Assembly: GCA_022841905.1 (NCBI GenBank)
Contig: JALHQO010000003.1
Coordinates: forward strand, 170,236-234,235
Length of the DNA: 64,000 nt
Direction of reading: 5' to 3'
DNA from: Hyphomonadaceae bacterium
Lineage (GTDB): Bacteria > Pseudomonadota > Alphaproteobacteria > Caulobacterales > Aquidulcibacteraceae
The notes below the pieces were generated by a model. It had not been told where the DNA came from, ran no database searches, and saw only the letters and a list, made by a program, of their open reading frames with translations. Numbering within the stretch: position 1 is the stretch's first letter; each line of letters begins with the position of its first letter. The translations under genes were made by a program, and so were the position numbers. Positions 1 to 7,338 of this stretch are shown piece by piece.

Positions 1-1
1 C

Positions 2-715
2 AGGCGCGACATCTTCTGGCTTCTGGCCGCGGGCGTCCTCTTCGGCATCGAACTCAATCTCTGGGCAATCGCGCTCACCAAGACGACCGTCGCCAATGCG
101 ACACTGCTCGCCAACACCACGCCCGTCTTCGCGGCGGCCTTTGGTTGGTTCGTGTTCAAGGAGCGGTTGGGCGCGGGCGTGCTGCTGGGCGGGCTCTGCG
201 CGATGATCGGCGCGGTGCTGCTGACGCTCGGCCGCGCGCAAACCGGTGTCGGGCCGGCGGGCGCGGAGCAAGGCTTGATCGGTGACGGCATGGGCCTCGC
301 TGCTGCCGTTGGCTATGCTGGCTATCTGCTGATCGTGCGCTCGCTGGGTTCGCGCGTGAGTGTCGGCGCTGTGATGTTCTGGGCGGGCGTCAGCAGTGCG
401 GCGTTGACGTTCGTGCTGTGCTTGATCACCGGCGAGCGATTGTTTCCGCACTCCGTGCAGGGCTGGGCGCTCTTGGTCGGGCTTGGCGCTTTCGTGCAAG
501 TCGGCGGGCAGGGGCTGATTGCGTACGGCGTCGGCCGTTTGCCGATCGTGATCTCCACCGTGCTGCTCTGGACGCAGCCTCTGGCGGCTGCCGCACTCTC
601 ATGGGTGCTGTTCAGCGAAGCCCTTGGCCCCGTCGCGCTGCTTGGCGCAGCGCTCGTGTTAGGCGGGCTCTATATCGTCCAACGCGCGCGTGCGCCTGCG
701 CCGGTCCATCAATGA
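2..715 (+). CDS. EamA/DMT-family transporter, 5' truncated by window
   Basis: Inner-membrane drug/metabolite transporter superfamily protein of unknown substrate. The frame is open from base 2, so the N-terminal part lies outside the window; about 237 residues are seen. The visible part starts inside the first EamA repeat (motif NATLLANTTPVFAA, then the helix-ending FKERL), and the second repeat follows from about residue 95, ending in a sequence typical of EamA domains (QPLAAAALSWVLFSEALGP). Roughly seven hydrophobic helices remain. Its stop overlaps the 3' end of the convergent signal peptidase gene by a few bases. The family is certain enough; the transported solute cannot be told. Confidence 0.88.
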   Translation, partial: RRDIFWLLAAGVLFGIELNLWAIALTKTTVANATLLANTTPVFAAAFGWFVFKERLGAGVLLGGLCAMIGAVLLTLGRAQTGVGPAGAEQGLIGDGMGLAAAVGYAGYLLIVRSLGSRVSVGAVMFWAGVSSAALTFVLCLITGERLFPHSVQGWALLVGLGAFVQVGGQGLIAYGVGRLPIVISTVLLWTQPLAAAALSWVLFSEALGPVALLGAALVLGGLYIVQRARAPAPVHQ

Positions 716-1449
716 TGTAAGCGCCGCATCCAGCGCGGCATTGGGCACGCCACGGTGTGGTCGCGCTCGCATGAAGCGAAGTTGGTCGCATACACGATCT
801 CGGCGCGGCCGATCAGGTTTTCCATCGGCACTGGCCCCATGCCGTCCCAGCGGCTGTCGAGCGAGTTGTCGCGATTGTCGCCCATGAAGAAGAGATGGCC
901 TTCCGGGACCTGATAAGGGCCGAACGTATCGAAGCTACCGGCGTCGGTCAGATTGTGGACGCTATGGGTCACGCCATCCGGCAATGTCTCTTCGCTGCGC
1001 GCCGCATATTCGCGCCCGCGCGGATCGACGCGCCGCAACAGCATGACTGGCTCGGTTTGCGCCGCGCGCTCGCCATTGATCCACAACGCGCCCTCGATCA
1101 CTTCGATCGTATCGCCGGGTAGCCCGATCAAGCGCTTGATCATGGTCTCGCCGCTGACCGGATGGATGAACACGACGACGTCGCCACGGCGCGGCATGTT
1201 CTCGAACAAGCGATGCGCGCCGGCCGGCAACAGCAGCCCGGCATTGAACGGCAGCGAATGGCGGCTGTAGCCGTAGGCGAACTTCGACACGGTGACGCGG
1301 TCGCCCACCTCCAAGTGCGGGACCATGCTCTCAGACGGGATGCGATACTGCGCAAACGCCACCGTGGTGAAGGCGACATAGGCAAGGAACGCGCTGCCTA
1401 GGGTCTTCAGCCAATCGATTGACTCGGTGCGGAGGGCTTTGAAATCCAT
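709..1449 (-). CDS. lepB: Signal peptidase I
   Basis: Membrane-bound serine protease that removes signal peptides from exported proteins on the periplasmic side. The 246-residue protein has one N-terminal membrane segment (about residues 15-33), then the box B motif SESMVP with catalytic Ser41, the catalytic Lys105 in TMIKRLIGLPGD, and the box E motif GDNRDNSLDSR near residue 190. Length is normal for alphaproteobacterial type I peptidases. In many relatives lepB is beside rnc and era; here it stands alone, convergent with the transporter gene and divergent from the EI24-like gene. Confidence 0.95.
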   Translation of the reverse strand: MDFKALRTESIDWLKTLGSAFLAYVAFTTVAFAQYRIPSESMVPHLEVGDRVTVSKFAYGYSRHSLPFNAGLLLPAGAHRLFENMPRRGDVVVFIHPVSGETMIKRLIGLPGDTIEVIEGALWINGERAAQTEPVMLLRRVDPRGREYAARSEETLPDGVTHSVHNLTDAGSFDTFGPYQVPEGHLFFMGDNRDNSLDSRWDGMGPVPMENLIGRAEIVYATNFASCERDHTVACPMPRWMRRLHH

Positions 1450-1511
1450 GGGTCCAGCGTCGGGCGGCTTGGTCTTGGGGTCAAGCGGGCGCGCATGCTA
1501 GGAGCGTGGCC

Positions 1512-2168
1512 ATGCGACCAGCGACGCTCGCTGCCATTGCCGGCGGCATTAAAGATACATTTGGCGGCCGCCTCGGCGGCTTGGCGGCTCTGTGCTTCGT
1601 CGCGGCGGTGGCGGCGACCGCCATCGCCGCTTGGGCGGGCTTCCGCTTCCTCATTCCGCTGCTGCCCGAAGGCGAGGGCTGGACGGCCTATCTGTGGAAC
1701 GCGGCAGAGTTTCTCTCCGGCGCTGGCGTCGTCATCCTCGCCATCGTGCTGTCGCCGACCATTTCGATGATCGTGGGCTCGATGCTGTTCGACATCGCCG
1801 CCGAGCGCATCGAGAAAGATGTCGGCTTGCCGAAGGGCCGGATGGTGTCGATCGGCGAAGGCTTGCTGAACGGCTTTCGCATCGCTTGGCTGCCGCTGGT
1901 GCTCAACATCGTTACGCTGCCGCTGCTGTTCATTCCGGTCGTCAACATCGTTTGGTTCTTGAGCCTCAACGGCTATCTGATGGGCCGCGAATATTTCTCG
2001 CTCGCCGCCGTGCGGCGGATGCCGTTCACTGAAGCGCGGCGCCTGCGCGCAAGAAATGGCGCTAGCATTTTCCTCGTCGGCCTCGCCTGTTCGTTCATTC
2101 CGTTCGTCGCGCCTCTGGTGGGTGCGAGCGCGATGACGCGTCTGGTGAAGTCCCTCGCTCCAGTTTGA
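1512..2168 (+). CDS. EI24/CysZ-like integral membrane protein
   Basis: Predicted inner-membrane protein of the EI24 domain family, which includes the sulfate permease CysZ; a sulfate role here is only a family-level possibility since no sulfur genes are near. About 218 residues with four or more hydrophobic helices and the family pattern in which a conserved loop (ERIEKDVGLPKGR) follows the second helix, then a re-entrant helix pair and NGYLMGREYFSLAAVRR. An AGGAG ribosome binding site lies seven bases before the ATG at 1512; the in-frame GTG at 1506 is too close to it to be the start. Confidence 0.8.
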   Translation: MRPATLAAIAGGIKDTFGGRLGGLAALCFVAAVAATAIAAWAGFRFLIPLLPEGEGWTAYLWNAAEFLSGAGVVILAIVLSPTISMIVGSMLFDIAAERIEKDVGLPKGRMVSIGEGLLNGFRIAWLPLVLNIVTLPLLFIPVVNIVWFLSLNGYLMGREYFSLAAVRRMPFTEARRLRARNGASIFLVGLACSFIPFVAPLVGASAMTRLVKSLAPV

Positions 2169-2211
2169 AAAGAATTTTGCCGCTTGCGCTCTGATGGCGT
2201 CTGGCTTAAGC

Positions 2212-2227
2212 GTAACCGTATGGTTAC
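2212..2227. promoter_or_regulatory. Palindromic operator overlapping the arsR-type start codon
   Basis: GTAACC-gtat-GGTTAC is a perfect 6+4+6 inverted repeat. The ATG at 2220 of the downstream ArsR-family gene lies inside its centre. Such AACC...GGTT palindromes are a common binding site form for ArsR regulators paired with SRPBCC proteins, so autorepression is a reasonable inference. The position implies either a leaderless mRNA or an operator immediately within the start region. Confidence 0.7.
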
Positions 2228-2576
2228 AAAAGCCCGAGCACGGACGGAGAGCGCCTTCGGCGCCATCGCCGACCCGACGCGCCGGGCCATCCTCGATCTG
2301 GTGCGCCAGCGTGAAATGAGCGCCGGCGATATCGCGCGGCGCTTCCCCGTCAGCCGCCCTGCCATCGCCAAGCATGTGCGTGTGCTGCGCCAAGCGGGGC
2401 TTTTGCGCGAACGGCGCGAGGCGACATCACGCTATTACCAACTCGATCCAGCCGCACTGCAAGCCGTCGATCAATGGCTCGGGCCATATCGCTTGTTTTG
2501 GGCCGCACGACTCGTCGATCTCAAACGCGTCGTTGAAGACGAAGCAAAATCCAAAAAGAAGAAGGGTGACTCATGA
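2220..2576 (+). CDS. ArsR/SmtB-family winged-helix repressor
   Basis: DNA-binding repressor of about 118 residues. The N-terminus has the ArsR signature FGAIADPTRRAILDLVRQRE, followed by the recognition helix (SAGDIARRFPVSRPAIAKHVRVL) and a wing (REATSRYYQLDP). No cysteine metal site is visible, so this belongs to the non-metal ArsR group usually linked to SRPBCC genes. The start at 2220 is preferred over an in-frame ATG at 2184 because homology begins just after it and the operator palindrome overlaps it. The stop overlaps the next gene's ATG (ATGA), so the two are translationally coupled. A Lys-rich tail ends the protein. Confidence 0.88.
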   Translation: MVTKARARTESAFGAIADPTRRAILDLVRQREMSAGDIARRFPVSRPAIAKHVRVLRQAGLLRERREATSRYYQLDPAALQAVDQWLGPYRLFWAARLVDLKRVVEDEAKSKKKKGDS

Positions 2577-3484
2577 GCGCGCTCACGCACGAATTTACGT
2601 GGAAGCTTCCGGCGCGTCCCGCGCGCGTGTTCGCGGCGTTGACCGATGCGAGCGAGCTTTCGCAATGGTTTGCTGAATATGCCGAAGTCGAGCCGCAACT
2701 GGGCGGCGCCTATCGCTTCTGGGGCAAGCATACATATGGCGCGCCTTCGAAAGCCGAGGCGACCCAGCGCATCACCAAATTCGCGCCGAGCCAGGCCATC
2801 GCCTATTCGTGGCGCATCCACGATCGCGACAGCGAAGTCGCGTTCACGATCGAAACCGATCCCGAGAACGCCGAAGCCTCGGTCGTCAAAGGCGTACACA
2901 GCTTCACCGAAGCGCCTTCTATCAATCGCGCCAAGGAAATGATCGACGACCTCTGGCGCTTCAACTGGGGCAACATCTCCGCTCATATCGCGGGCGGGCA
3001 GGGCAAGCTGATGGTGGATTACGGCGCCGCCGATCCCAACGTCACGCTCTCCATCTTTATTGACGCGCCGCCCTCAGCTGTTTTCCGCACGCTCATCGAC
3101 CCTGAGAAAATCCAGCAATGGTTCGGCGTCGCCGCCGCTGTCGATCCGCGCGTGGGCGGCGATTGGCATTTGAAGATGGAGTTCGAAAAGGACGGGAAGA
3201 AGCAAACGGCGCCGGCGATGAAGATACTCGAGATCGAAGAGAACAAGCGCCTCTCCATTTCTTGGCCCGATTGGCGCGGCGACAAGAGCGTCCCCGACCA
3301 GCGCGTCACCTGGCAGCTTTCACCCGAAGGCGCGGGCACGCGCGTCGAACTCGTCCACGACGGCTTCGTGCGCGCAGTGGACATCAGCGACTATCCGTTC
3401 GGCTGGCGCTGGTTCCTGTCGCGTATCGATGCAGTTGCGCAAGGCAAGCGGATCGAAGCGCCGCCCGCTGAGCATCAGTGCTGA
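2573..3484 (+). CDS. SRPBCC (AHSA1-like) protein with two tandem domains
   Basis: Cytosolic protein of 303 residues carrying two START/Bet v1-type hydrophobic-pocket domains, roughly residues 1-145 and 155-295. Each begins with the usual pattern of a beta strand plus P-x-x-VF-x-x-L-T/I-D-x-E-x-x-x-QWF (first copy ARVFAALTDASELSQWF, second SAVFRTLIDPEKIQQWF). Most ArsR partners have a single domain, so the duplication is a little unusual. It is coupled to the ArsR gene through ATGA. The ligand is unknown; members bind hydrophobic small molecules or act in stress tolerance. Confidence 0.85.
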   Translation: MSALTHEFTWKLPARPARVFAALTDASELSQWFAEYAEVEPQLGGAYRFWGKHTYGAPSKAEATQRITKFAPSQAIAYSWRIHDRDSEVAFTIETDPENAEASVVKGVHSFTEAPSINRAKEMIDDLWRFNWGNISAHIAGGQGKLMVDYGAADPNVTLSIFIDAPPSAVFRTLIDPEKIQQWFGVAAAVDPRVGGDWHLKMEFEKDGKKQTAPAMKILEIEENKRLSISWPDWRGDKSVPDQRVTWQLSPEGAGTRVELVHDGFVRAVDISDYPFGWRWFLSRIDAVAQGKRIEAPPAEHQC

Positions 3485-3485
3485 G

Positions 3486-4034
3486 CTAGTTGGCGCGCCT
3501 GCTCGGTGGTTCGCCGGTCGCGACAACGCCGAGCAGGGCTGCGCCGCCGATCGTTTTCGTGCGCGTGGTGACAGCGCCGAAGAACGGCGCGAGGCGTTGC
3601 TTCAACGCGCTGGCGATCTTCGCGCGCTGTTCGGCGGCTGGCGGCTCGTACACCTGCACGAACAGGCTCTGGCGATGCATGAGCCGGCGCACGTTGCGGA
3701 TTTCCGCGCCGTCGCCGGTCCAGAACATGTTGACGTTGACGGCGAGGATGCGGCTGAACAGGGCAGGCTCGCGGTCGGCGGCGTTGAATGCTCCTTCGAG
3801 AAAGATCGCCCGGCCTGCTTTCGTGTAAGCGGCGTTGCGCGCCAGCGCCGCTTTGATCGCCGCGGGCGATTTGTCGATGCCCATATAGGCGCCGCGCCCC
3901 AGCAGCGGGCAGATGCGTTGCGCCGCTACGCCGCTGCCGCAGCCGATCTCCAGTACGTTGCTCGATTTCTCAACCGCAAGCAGCTCGATCGCCCATTTGA
4001 TCCGCGCTGGCGCGAGCGCCTTGACGCTAGGCAC
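3486..4034 (-). CDS. Class I SAM-dependent methyltransferase
   Basis: Small 182-residue methyltransferase. The SAM-binding motif I is clear (VLEIGCGSGVAAQRI, residues about 29-43), followed by motif II acid MGIDKS and a motif IV region (FSRILAVNVNMFW). No substrate-defining domain is present. Its start codon lies inside the last codons of the ethylmalonyl-CoA mutase gene (8-base overlap), so the two are very likely one transcript. The 3' end is convergent with the SRPBCC gene, separated by one base. Substrate unknown. Confidence 0.82.
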   Translation of the reverse strand: MPSVKALAPARIKWAIELLAVEKSSNVLEIGCGSGVAAQRICPLLGRGAYMGIDKSPAAIKAALARNAAYTKAGRAIFLEGAFNAADREPALFSRILAVNVNMFWTGDGAEIRNVRRLMHRQSLFVQVYEPPAAEQRAKIASALKQRLAPFFGAVTTRTKTIGGAALLGVVATGEPPSRRAN

Positions 4035-6012
4035 GCGCCGCGACGAGCTTCACAACATCGCCCATGATGCCGGTGATCTTGAAATCCTTCGGCGTGTAAA
4101 CGCCGGCCACGCCCATCTGCTTCAGCGCCAGCGCATCCGCTGGCGGAATGATGCCGCCGACGACGAGCGGCACATTGTCCATGCCTTCGGCGCGCATCAG
4201 CCGCACGACCTCTTGCACAAGGTCGAGATGCGACCCCGAGAGGATCGACAGCCCCACCGCATGCGCGCGCTTTTCTTTCGCGGCGGCGACGATCTCCGCT
4301 GGCGTGAGCCGGATGCCCTCATAGATCACGTCCATGCCGACAGCGCGTCCGCGCGCGGCGATCTGTTCGGCGCCGTTGGAATGGCCGTCGAGCCCTGGCT
4401 TGCCGACAAGGAAGGTGAGCTGCCGCCCGAGCTTCTCGCTCAGCGCCGCCACATCGCGCTTCACCGCCTCGCTATCTTCGGCTTCAGTCTCGATCACCAA
4501 CGCCACGCCCGTCGGCCCGCGATACTCGCCGTAGACCCCCCGTAGCGCCGCCGCCCATTCGCCGGTGGTGACGCCGGCTTTCGCCGCGGCGATGGACGCC
4601 GGCATGATGTTCTTATCCGCGCGCGCATCCGCTTCGAGCGCCGCCAACGCCGATTCCGCGGCGCTTCTATCGCGTTGCGAGCGCCAAGCCTTAAGGCGCG
4701 CGATCTGTTCTGCTTCGACGCTCAGATCGACAGTGTGAATGTTCTTCTCGCCCGCCTCGAGCGGCGAGGGCTCGGCTTCAGTGAAGGCGTTGACGCCGAC
4801 AATCTTCTGTTTGCCAGCTTCGATCTGTTCGATGCGTCGGCGATTGGAGTCCACCAATGCCGCCTTCATGTACTCGACATTGGCGATGGCGCCGCCAGCG
4901 GCTTCGATTTTCGCCAACTCCGCGCGCGCCCCCGCGACGAGTTCGGCGACCTTCGCTTCGATCACCTTCGAGCCTTCGAAGATGTCTTCAAACTCCAGCA
5001 AGTCCGTCTCATACGCCAGAACTTGCTGCATCCGCAGCGACCATTGCTGATCCCAAGGCCGCGGCAGTCCGAGCGCTTCGTTCCAAGCCGGCAGTTGCAC
5101 AGCGCGCGCCCGCGCATCTTTCGAGAGCGTGACCGCCAGCGTCTCCAGCAAGATGCGATAGACGTTGTTCTCCGCCTGCTGCTCGGTCAGCCCCAGCGAG
5201 TTGACTTGCACGCCATAGCGGAAGCGCCGCGCTTTTTCGTCGGTAACGCCATAGCGCTCGCGGCCGATCTCGTCCCACAGCTGCACGAATGCGCGCATCT
5301 TGCAGGTCTCGGTGATGAAGCGGAGGCCCGCATTGACGAAGAAGGAAATGCGGCTGAACACATCGGCGAAGCGGTCGCCCGCGACTTCGCCGCGCGCCTT
5401 AACCTCGTCCAGCACCGCAATCGCCGCCGCCAGCGCAAACGCCAGTTCCTGGTCCGGCGTCGCGCCAGCTTCCTGCAAATGGTACGAACAGACGTTCATC
5501 GGATTCCATTTCGGAATCTCGTCCAAGCTCCAGGCGATGGTGTCGGCGGTGAGTTTAAGGCTCGGCGCGGGCGGGAAGATGTAGGTGCCGCGCGAGAGAT
5601 ATTCCTTGAGGATATCGTTCTGCGTCGTGCCGGTGAGCTTCGCGCGCGCCGCGCCTTGCTCGTCCGCCAGCGCCACGTAAAGCGCCAGCAGCCACGCGGC
5701 CGGCGCGTTAATCGTCATCGACGTGTTCATCTGGTCGAGCGGAATGCCGTCGAACAGCGCCCGCATGTCGCCCAAATGCCCAACCGGCACGCCAACCTTG
5801 CCGACTTCGCCGCGCGCCAGGATGTGGTCGCTGTCGTAGCCGGTCTGCGTCGGCAGATCGAAGGCGACGGATAAGCCCGTTTGCCCGCGCGCGAGATTGG
5901 CCCGGTAGAGCTTGTTGGACTCCGCTGGCGTGGAGTGCCCGGCATAGGTCCGGAAGATCCAGGGCGGGTCGGGTGAGTGCTGGAATGGCGGCATCAGGGC
6001 GCCATGCTGCAT
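4027..6012 (-). CDS. ecm: Ethylmalonyl-CoA mutase (MeaA-type)
   Basis: Adenosylcobalamin-dependent mutase that converts (2R)-ethylmalonyl-CoA to methylsuccinyl-CoA in the ethylmalonyl-CoA pathway. At 661 residues it is shorter than methylmalonyl-CoA mutase large subunits and carries the MeaA-type N-terminus RTYAGHSTPAESNKLYRANL with GQTGLSVAFDLPTQTGYDSD. The C-terminal B12-binding domain has the DxHxxG motif in GLDGHSNGAE (about residue 540) and the later GG of VVGGIIPP. The assignment to Ecm rather than Mcm rests on the N-terminal sequence and on the neighbouring crotonyl-CoA carboxylase/reductase and methylsuccinyl-CoA dehydrogenase genes. A methyltransferase gene overlaps its 3' end. Confidence 0.9.
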   Translation of the reverse strand: MQHGALMPPFQHSPDPPWIFRTYAGHSTPAESNKLYRANLARGQTGLSVAFDLPTQTGYDSDHILARGEVGKVGVPVGHLGDMRALFDGIPLDQMNTSMTINAPAAWLLALYVALADEQGAARAKLTGTTQNDILKEYLSRGTYIFPPAPSLKLTADTIAWSLDEIPKWNPMNVCSYHLQEAGATPDQELAFALAAAIAVLDEVKARGEVAGDRFADVFSRISFFVNAGLRFITETCKMRAFVQLWDEIGRERYGVTDEKARRFRYGVQVNSLGLTEQQAENNVYRILLETLAVTLSKDARARAVQLPAWNEALGLPRPWDQQWSLRMQQVLAYETDLLEFEDIFEGSKVIEAKVAELVAGARAELAKIEAAGGAIANVEYMKAALVDSNRRRIEQIEAGKQKIVGVNAFTEAEPSPLEAGEKNIHTVDLSVEAEQIARLKAWRSQRDRSAAESALAALEADARADKNIMPASIAAAKAGVTTGEWAAALRGVYGEYRGPTGVALVIETEAEDSEAVKRDVAALSEKLGRQLTFLVGKPGLDGHSNGAEQIAARGRAVGMDVIYEGIRLTPAEIVAAAKEKRAHAVGLSILSGSHLDLVQEVVRLMRAEGMDNVPLVVGGIIPPADALALKQMGVAGVYTPKDFKITGIMGDVVKLVAARA

Positions 6013-6184
6013 CGCAAAATGCTCGGCGGCTAGACGTTGTGTTTTTGAAAGCGACTGAGGTTCCCGCGATTCGCATCAGTTCGGAGGCAGCCGATGTGGG
6101 ACGGCGCGCGCGCGCCGGAACCGTGTGCCTCGTGAGAGGGGAGTTTTGAAAGTTCCAATTCGCGCGTGAGCGTACTTTGCGTGC

Positions 6185-6196
6185 CGTGACGTCACG
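6185..6196. promoter_or_regulatory. 12-bp perfect palindrome in the divergent ecm / exported-protein intergene
   Basis: CGTGACGTCACG is a perfect 12-base palindrome in the 250-base gap between the divergent ecm gene and the Asn/Gly-rich protein gene. It contains the TGACGTCA core. It could be an operator for either gene; no cognate regulator can be named from this window. Confidence 0.4.
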
Positions 6197-6226
6197 AAAT
6201 GCCGGTGCGCCGTTTGCATCTGGGCC

Positions 6227-6249
6227 GGCCAAGGGCGGCTTTCTTGGCC
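6227..6249 (+). promoter_or_regulatory. Hairpin just before the ribosome binding site of the exported-protein gene
   Basis: GGCCAAG / CTTGGCC form a 7-bp stem with a 9-base loop. The stem ends directly before the AGGAG (6250-6254) that serves the GTG start at 6263. It may influence translation or mRNA stability; it has no T-tract and is not a terminator. Confidence 0.4.
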
Positions 6250-6262
6250 AGGAGAATTTGAA

Positions 6263-7207
6263 GTGAAGTCAGTGAGAATTTACGTAGCAGCCGTGGCGAT
6301 GGTGGGCGCATTCGCGTTCGCGCCAGCGGCGTTCGCCACCAATGGCGGCGGCAACCAGTGCCAACGCGATTGCGGCGGCAACAATGGCGGCGGCAGCGAA
6401 GGTGTCTCGGTCGACACCAATATCGACATCGACAACAGGTCTTCGTCCTCATCGTGGGCGCAAGGCGGCAATGGCGGTTCGGCCAACAACACCAACTCCA
6501 ACACCGCTTACGGCGGCGCTGGTGGTGCGGGTGGCGCAGGCGGCGCCGGTGGTTTGGGCGGAACGGGCGGCACGGCCAACAACGCCAACGTCAACAACGC
6601 AAACAATTCGAGCAACGCCACAGGCGGTTCTTCGAGCGCCGACAATAACGGCAACAATAACGGCAACAACAATTCGAGCTCGAGCAACGAGCAGTCGCAA
6701 GGTCAGGGCCAATCGCAATCGTCGAACAACGACAACTCGAATTCGAACAATGCGAGCCAGAGCGTCAACACCTATAACGAACGCGACCCGGTGAGCACGG
6801 CTTATGCCGCGCCGCTCGCTGTCGGCGAAGACACCTGCATGGGCTCCAGCACGATGGGCGCTCAAGCAGTCAGCTTCGGCCTGTCGATCGGCACCACTTG
6901 GCAAGATCGCAACTGCCAACGCCTGAAGAACTCGCGCCAGCTGATGGTCCTCGGCTATCAACGCGCTGCGACTGCGCTGATGTGCGTCGATGACGACGTG
7001 CGCCACGCCATGGCTGAAGCCGGTACGCCTTGCCCGACTGGCGGCGTGGTCGAGGCGTCTTACGCCCCGCCCGCGCCTCCGGCGCAAGTGGTCTACGTGC
7101 AAGAGCCCGTCGCTGCTGTCGTCCAAGAAGAGCCGGTGACAGTTGTCGAACCCGAGCCGCGCCCGACACCGCGTCGCGCATGGCGTCCGGAAGACGACGA
7201 GAAATAA
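6263..7207 (+). CDS. Exported Asn/Gly/Ser-rich protein with Cys-containing C-terminal domain
   Basis: Probable secreted or periplasmic protein of 314 residues. A signal peptide (residues 1-26, ending AAFAT) is followed by a long low-complexity stretch rich in Asn, Gly and Ser (about 27-175), then a compact segment with conserved-looking cysteines (EDTCMGSSTMGAQAVSFGLS, then DRNCQRL, LMCVDDDV and GTPCP, about 190-255), and a Pro/Val/Glu-rich tail (256-314). The start is GTG at 6263, served by AGGAG eight bases upstream. A strong terminator follows. I have seen proteins with a similar DTCMGSS segment annotated only as hypothetical; function is unknown, and a surface or adhesion role is speculation. 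Confidence 0.8.
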   Translation: MKSVRIYVAAVAMVGAFAFAPAAFATNGGGNQCQRDCGGNNGGGSEGVSVDTNIDIDNRSSSSSWAQGGNGGSANNTNSNTAYGGAGGAGGAGGAGGLGGTGGTANNANVNNANNSSNATGGSSSADNNGNNNGNNNSSSSNEQSQGQGQSQSSNNDNSNSNNASQSVNTYNERDPVSTAYAAPLAVGEDTCMGSSTMGAQAVSFGLSIGTTWQDRNCQRLKNSRQLMVLGYQRAATALMCVDDDVRHAMAEAGTPCPTGGVVEASYAPPAPPAQVVYVQEPVAAVVQEEPVTVVEPEPRPTPRRAWRPEDDEK

Positions 7208-7228
7208 ACGAGCCTACGAAGCGAAGAG

Positions 7229-7254
7229 CGGCCCCGGGAAACCGGGGCCGTTTT
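7229..7254 (+). terminator. Rho-independent terminator after the exported-protein gene
   Basis: A perfect 9-bp stem (CGGCCCCGG / CCGGGGCCG) closed by a GAAA tetraloop and followed by TTTT, 21 bases after the stop codon of the Asn/Gly-rich protein gene. It insulates that gene from the downstream ccr gene. Confidence 0.9.
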
Positions 7255-7338
7255 CGTATGCACCGGCGGCGGCGTGCGGCATTGACGATTCCGCCTGAAA
7301 CTGGCCATTGTGCGCCGCAGCAAAACTTGAGAGCGGCC

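Noticed and set aside
3429-5874. Long plus-strand frames opposite the methyltransferase and ecm
   Set aside because: Shadow frames with Arg-rich, low-complexity translations.
6013-6262. Riboswitch before ecm (B12-dependent enzyme)
   Set aside because: I found no cobalamin-box sequence on the ecm strand, and the ecm leader is short.
7030-7338. N-terminal extension of the ccrA frame
   Set aside because: It overlaps the end of the previous gene and a terminator, while CcrA homology begins at 7339.
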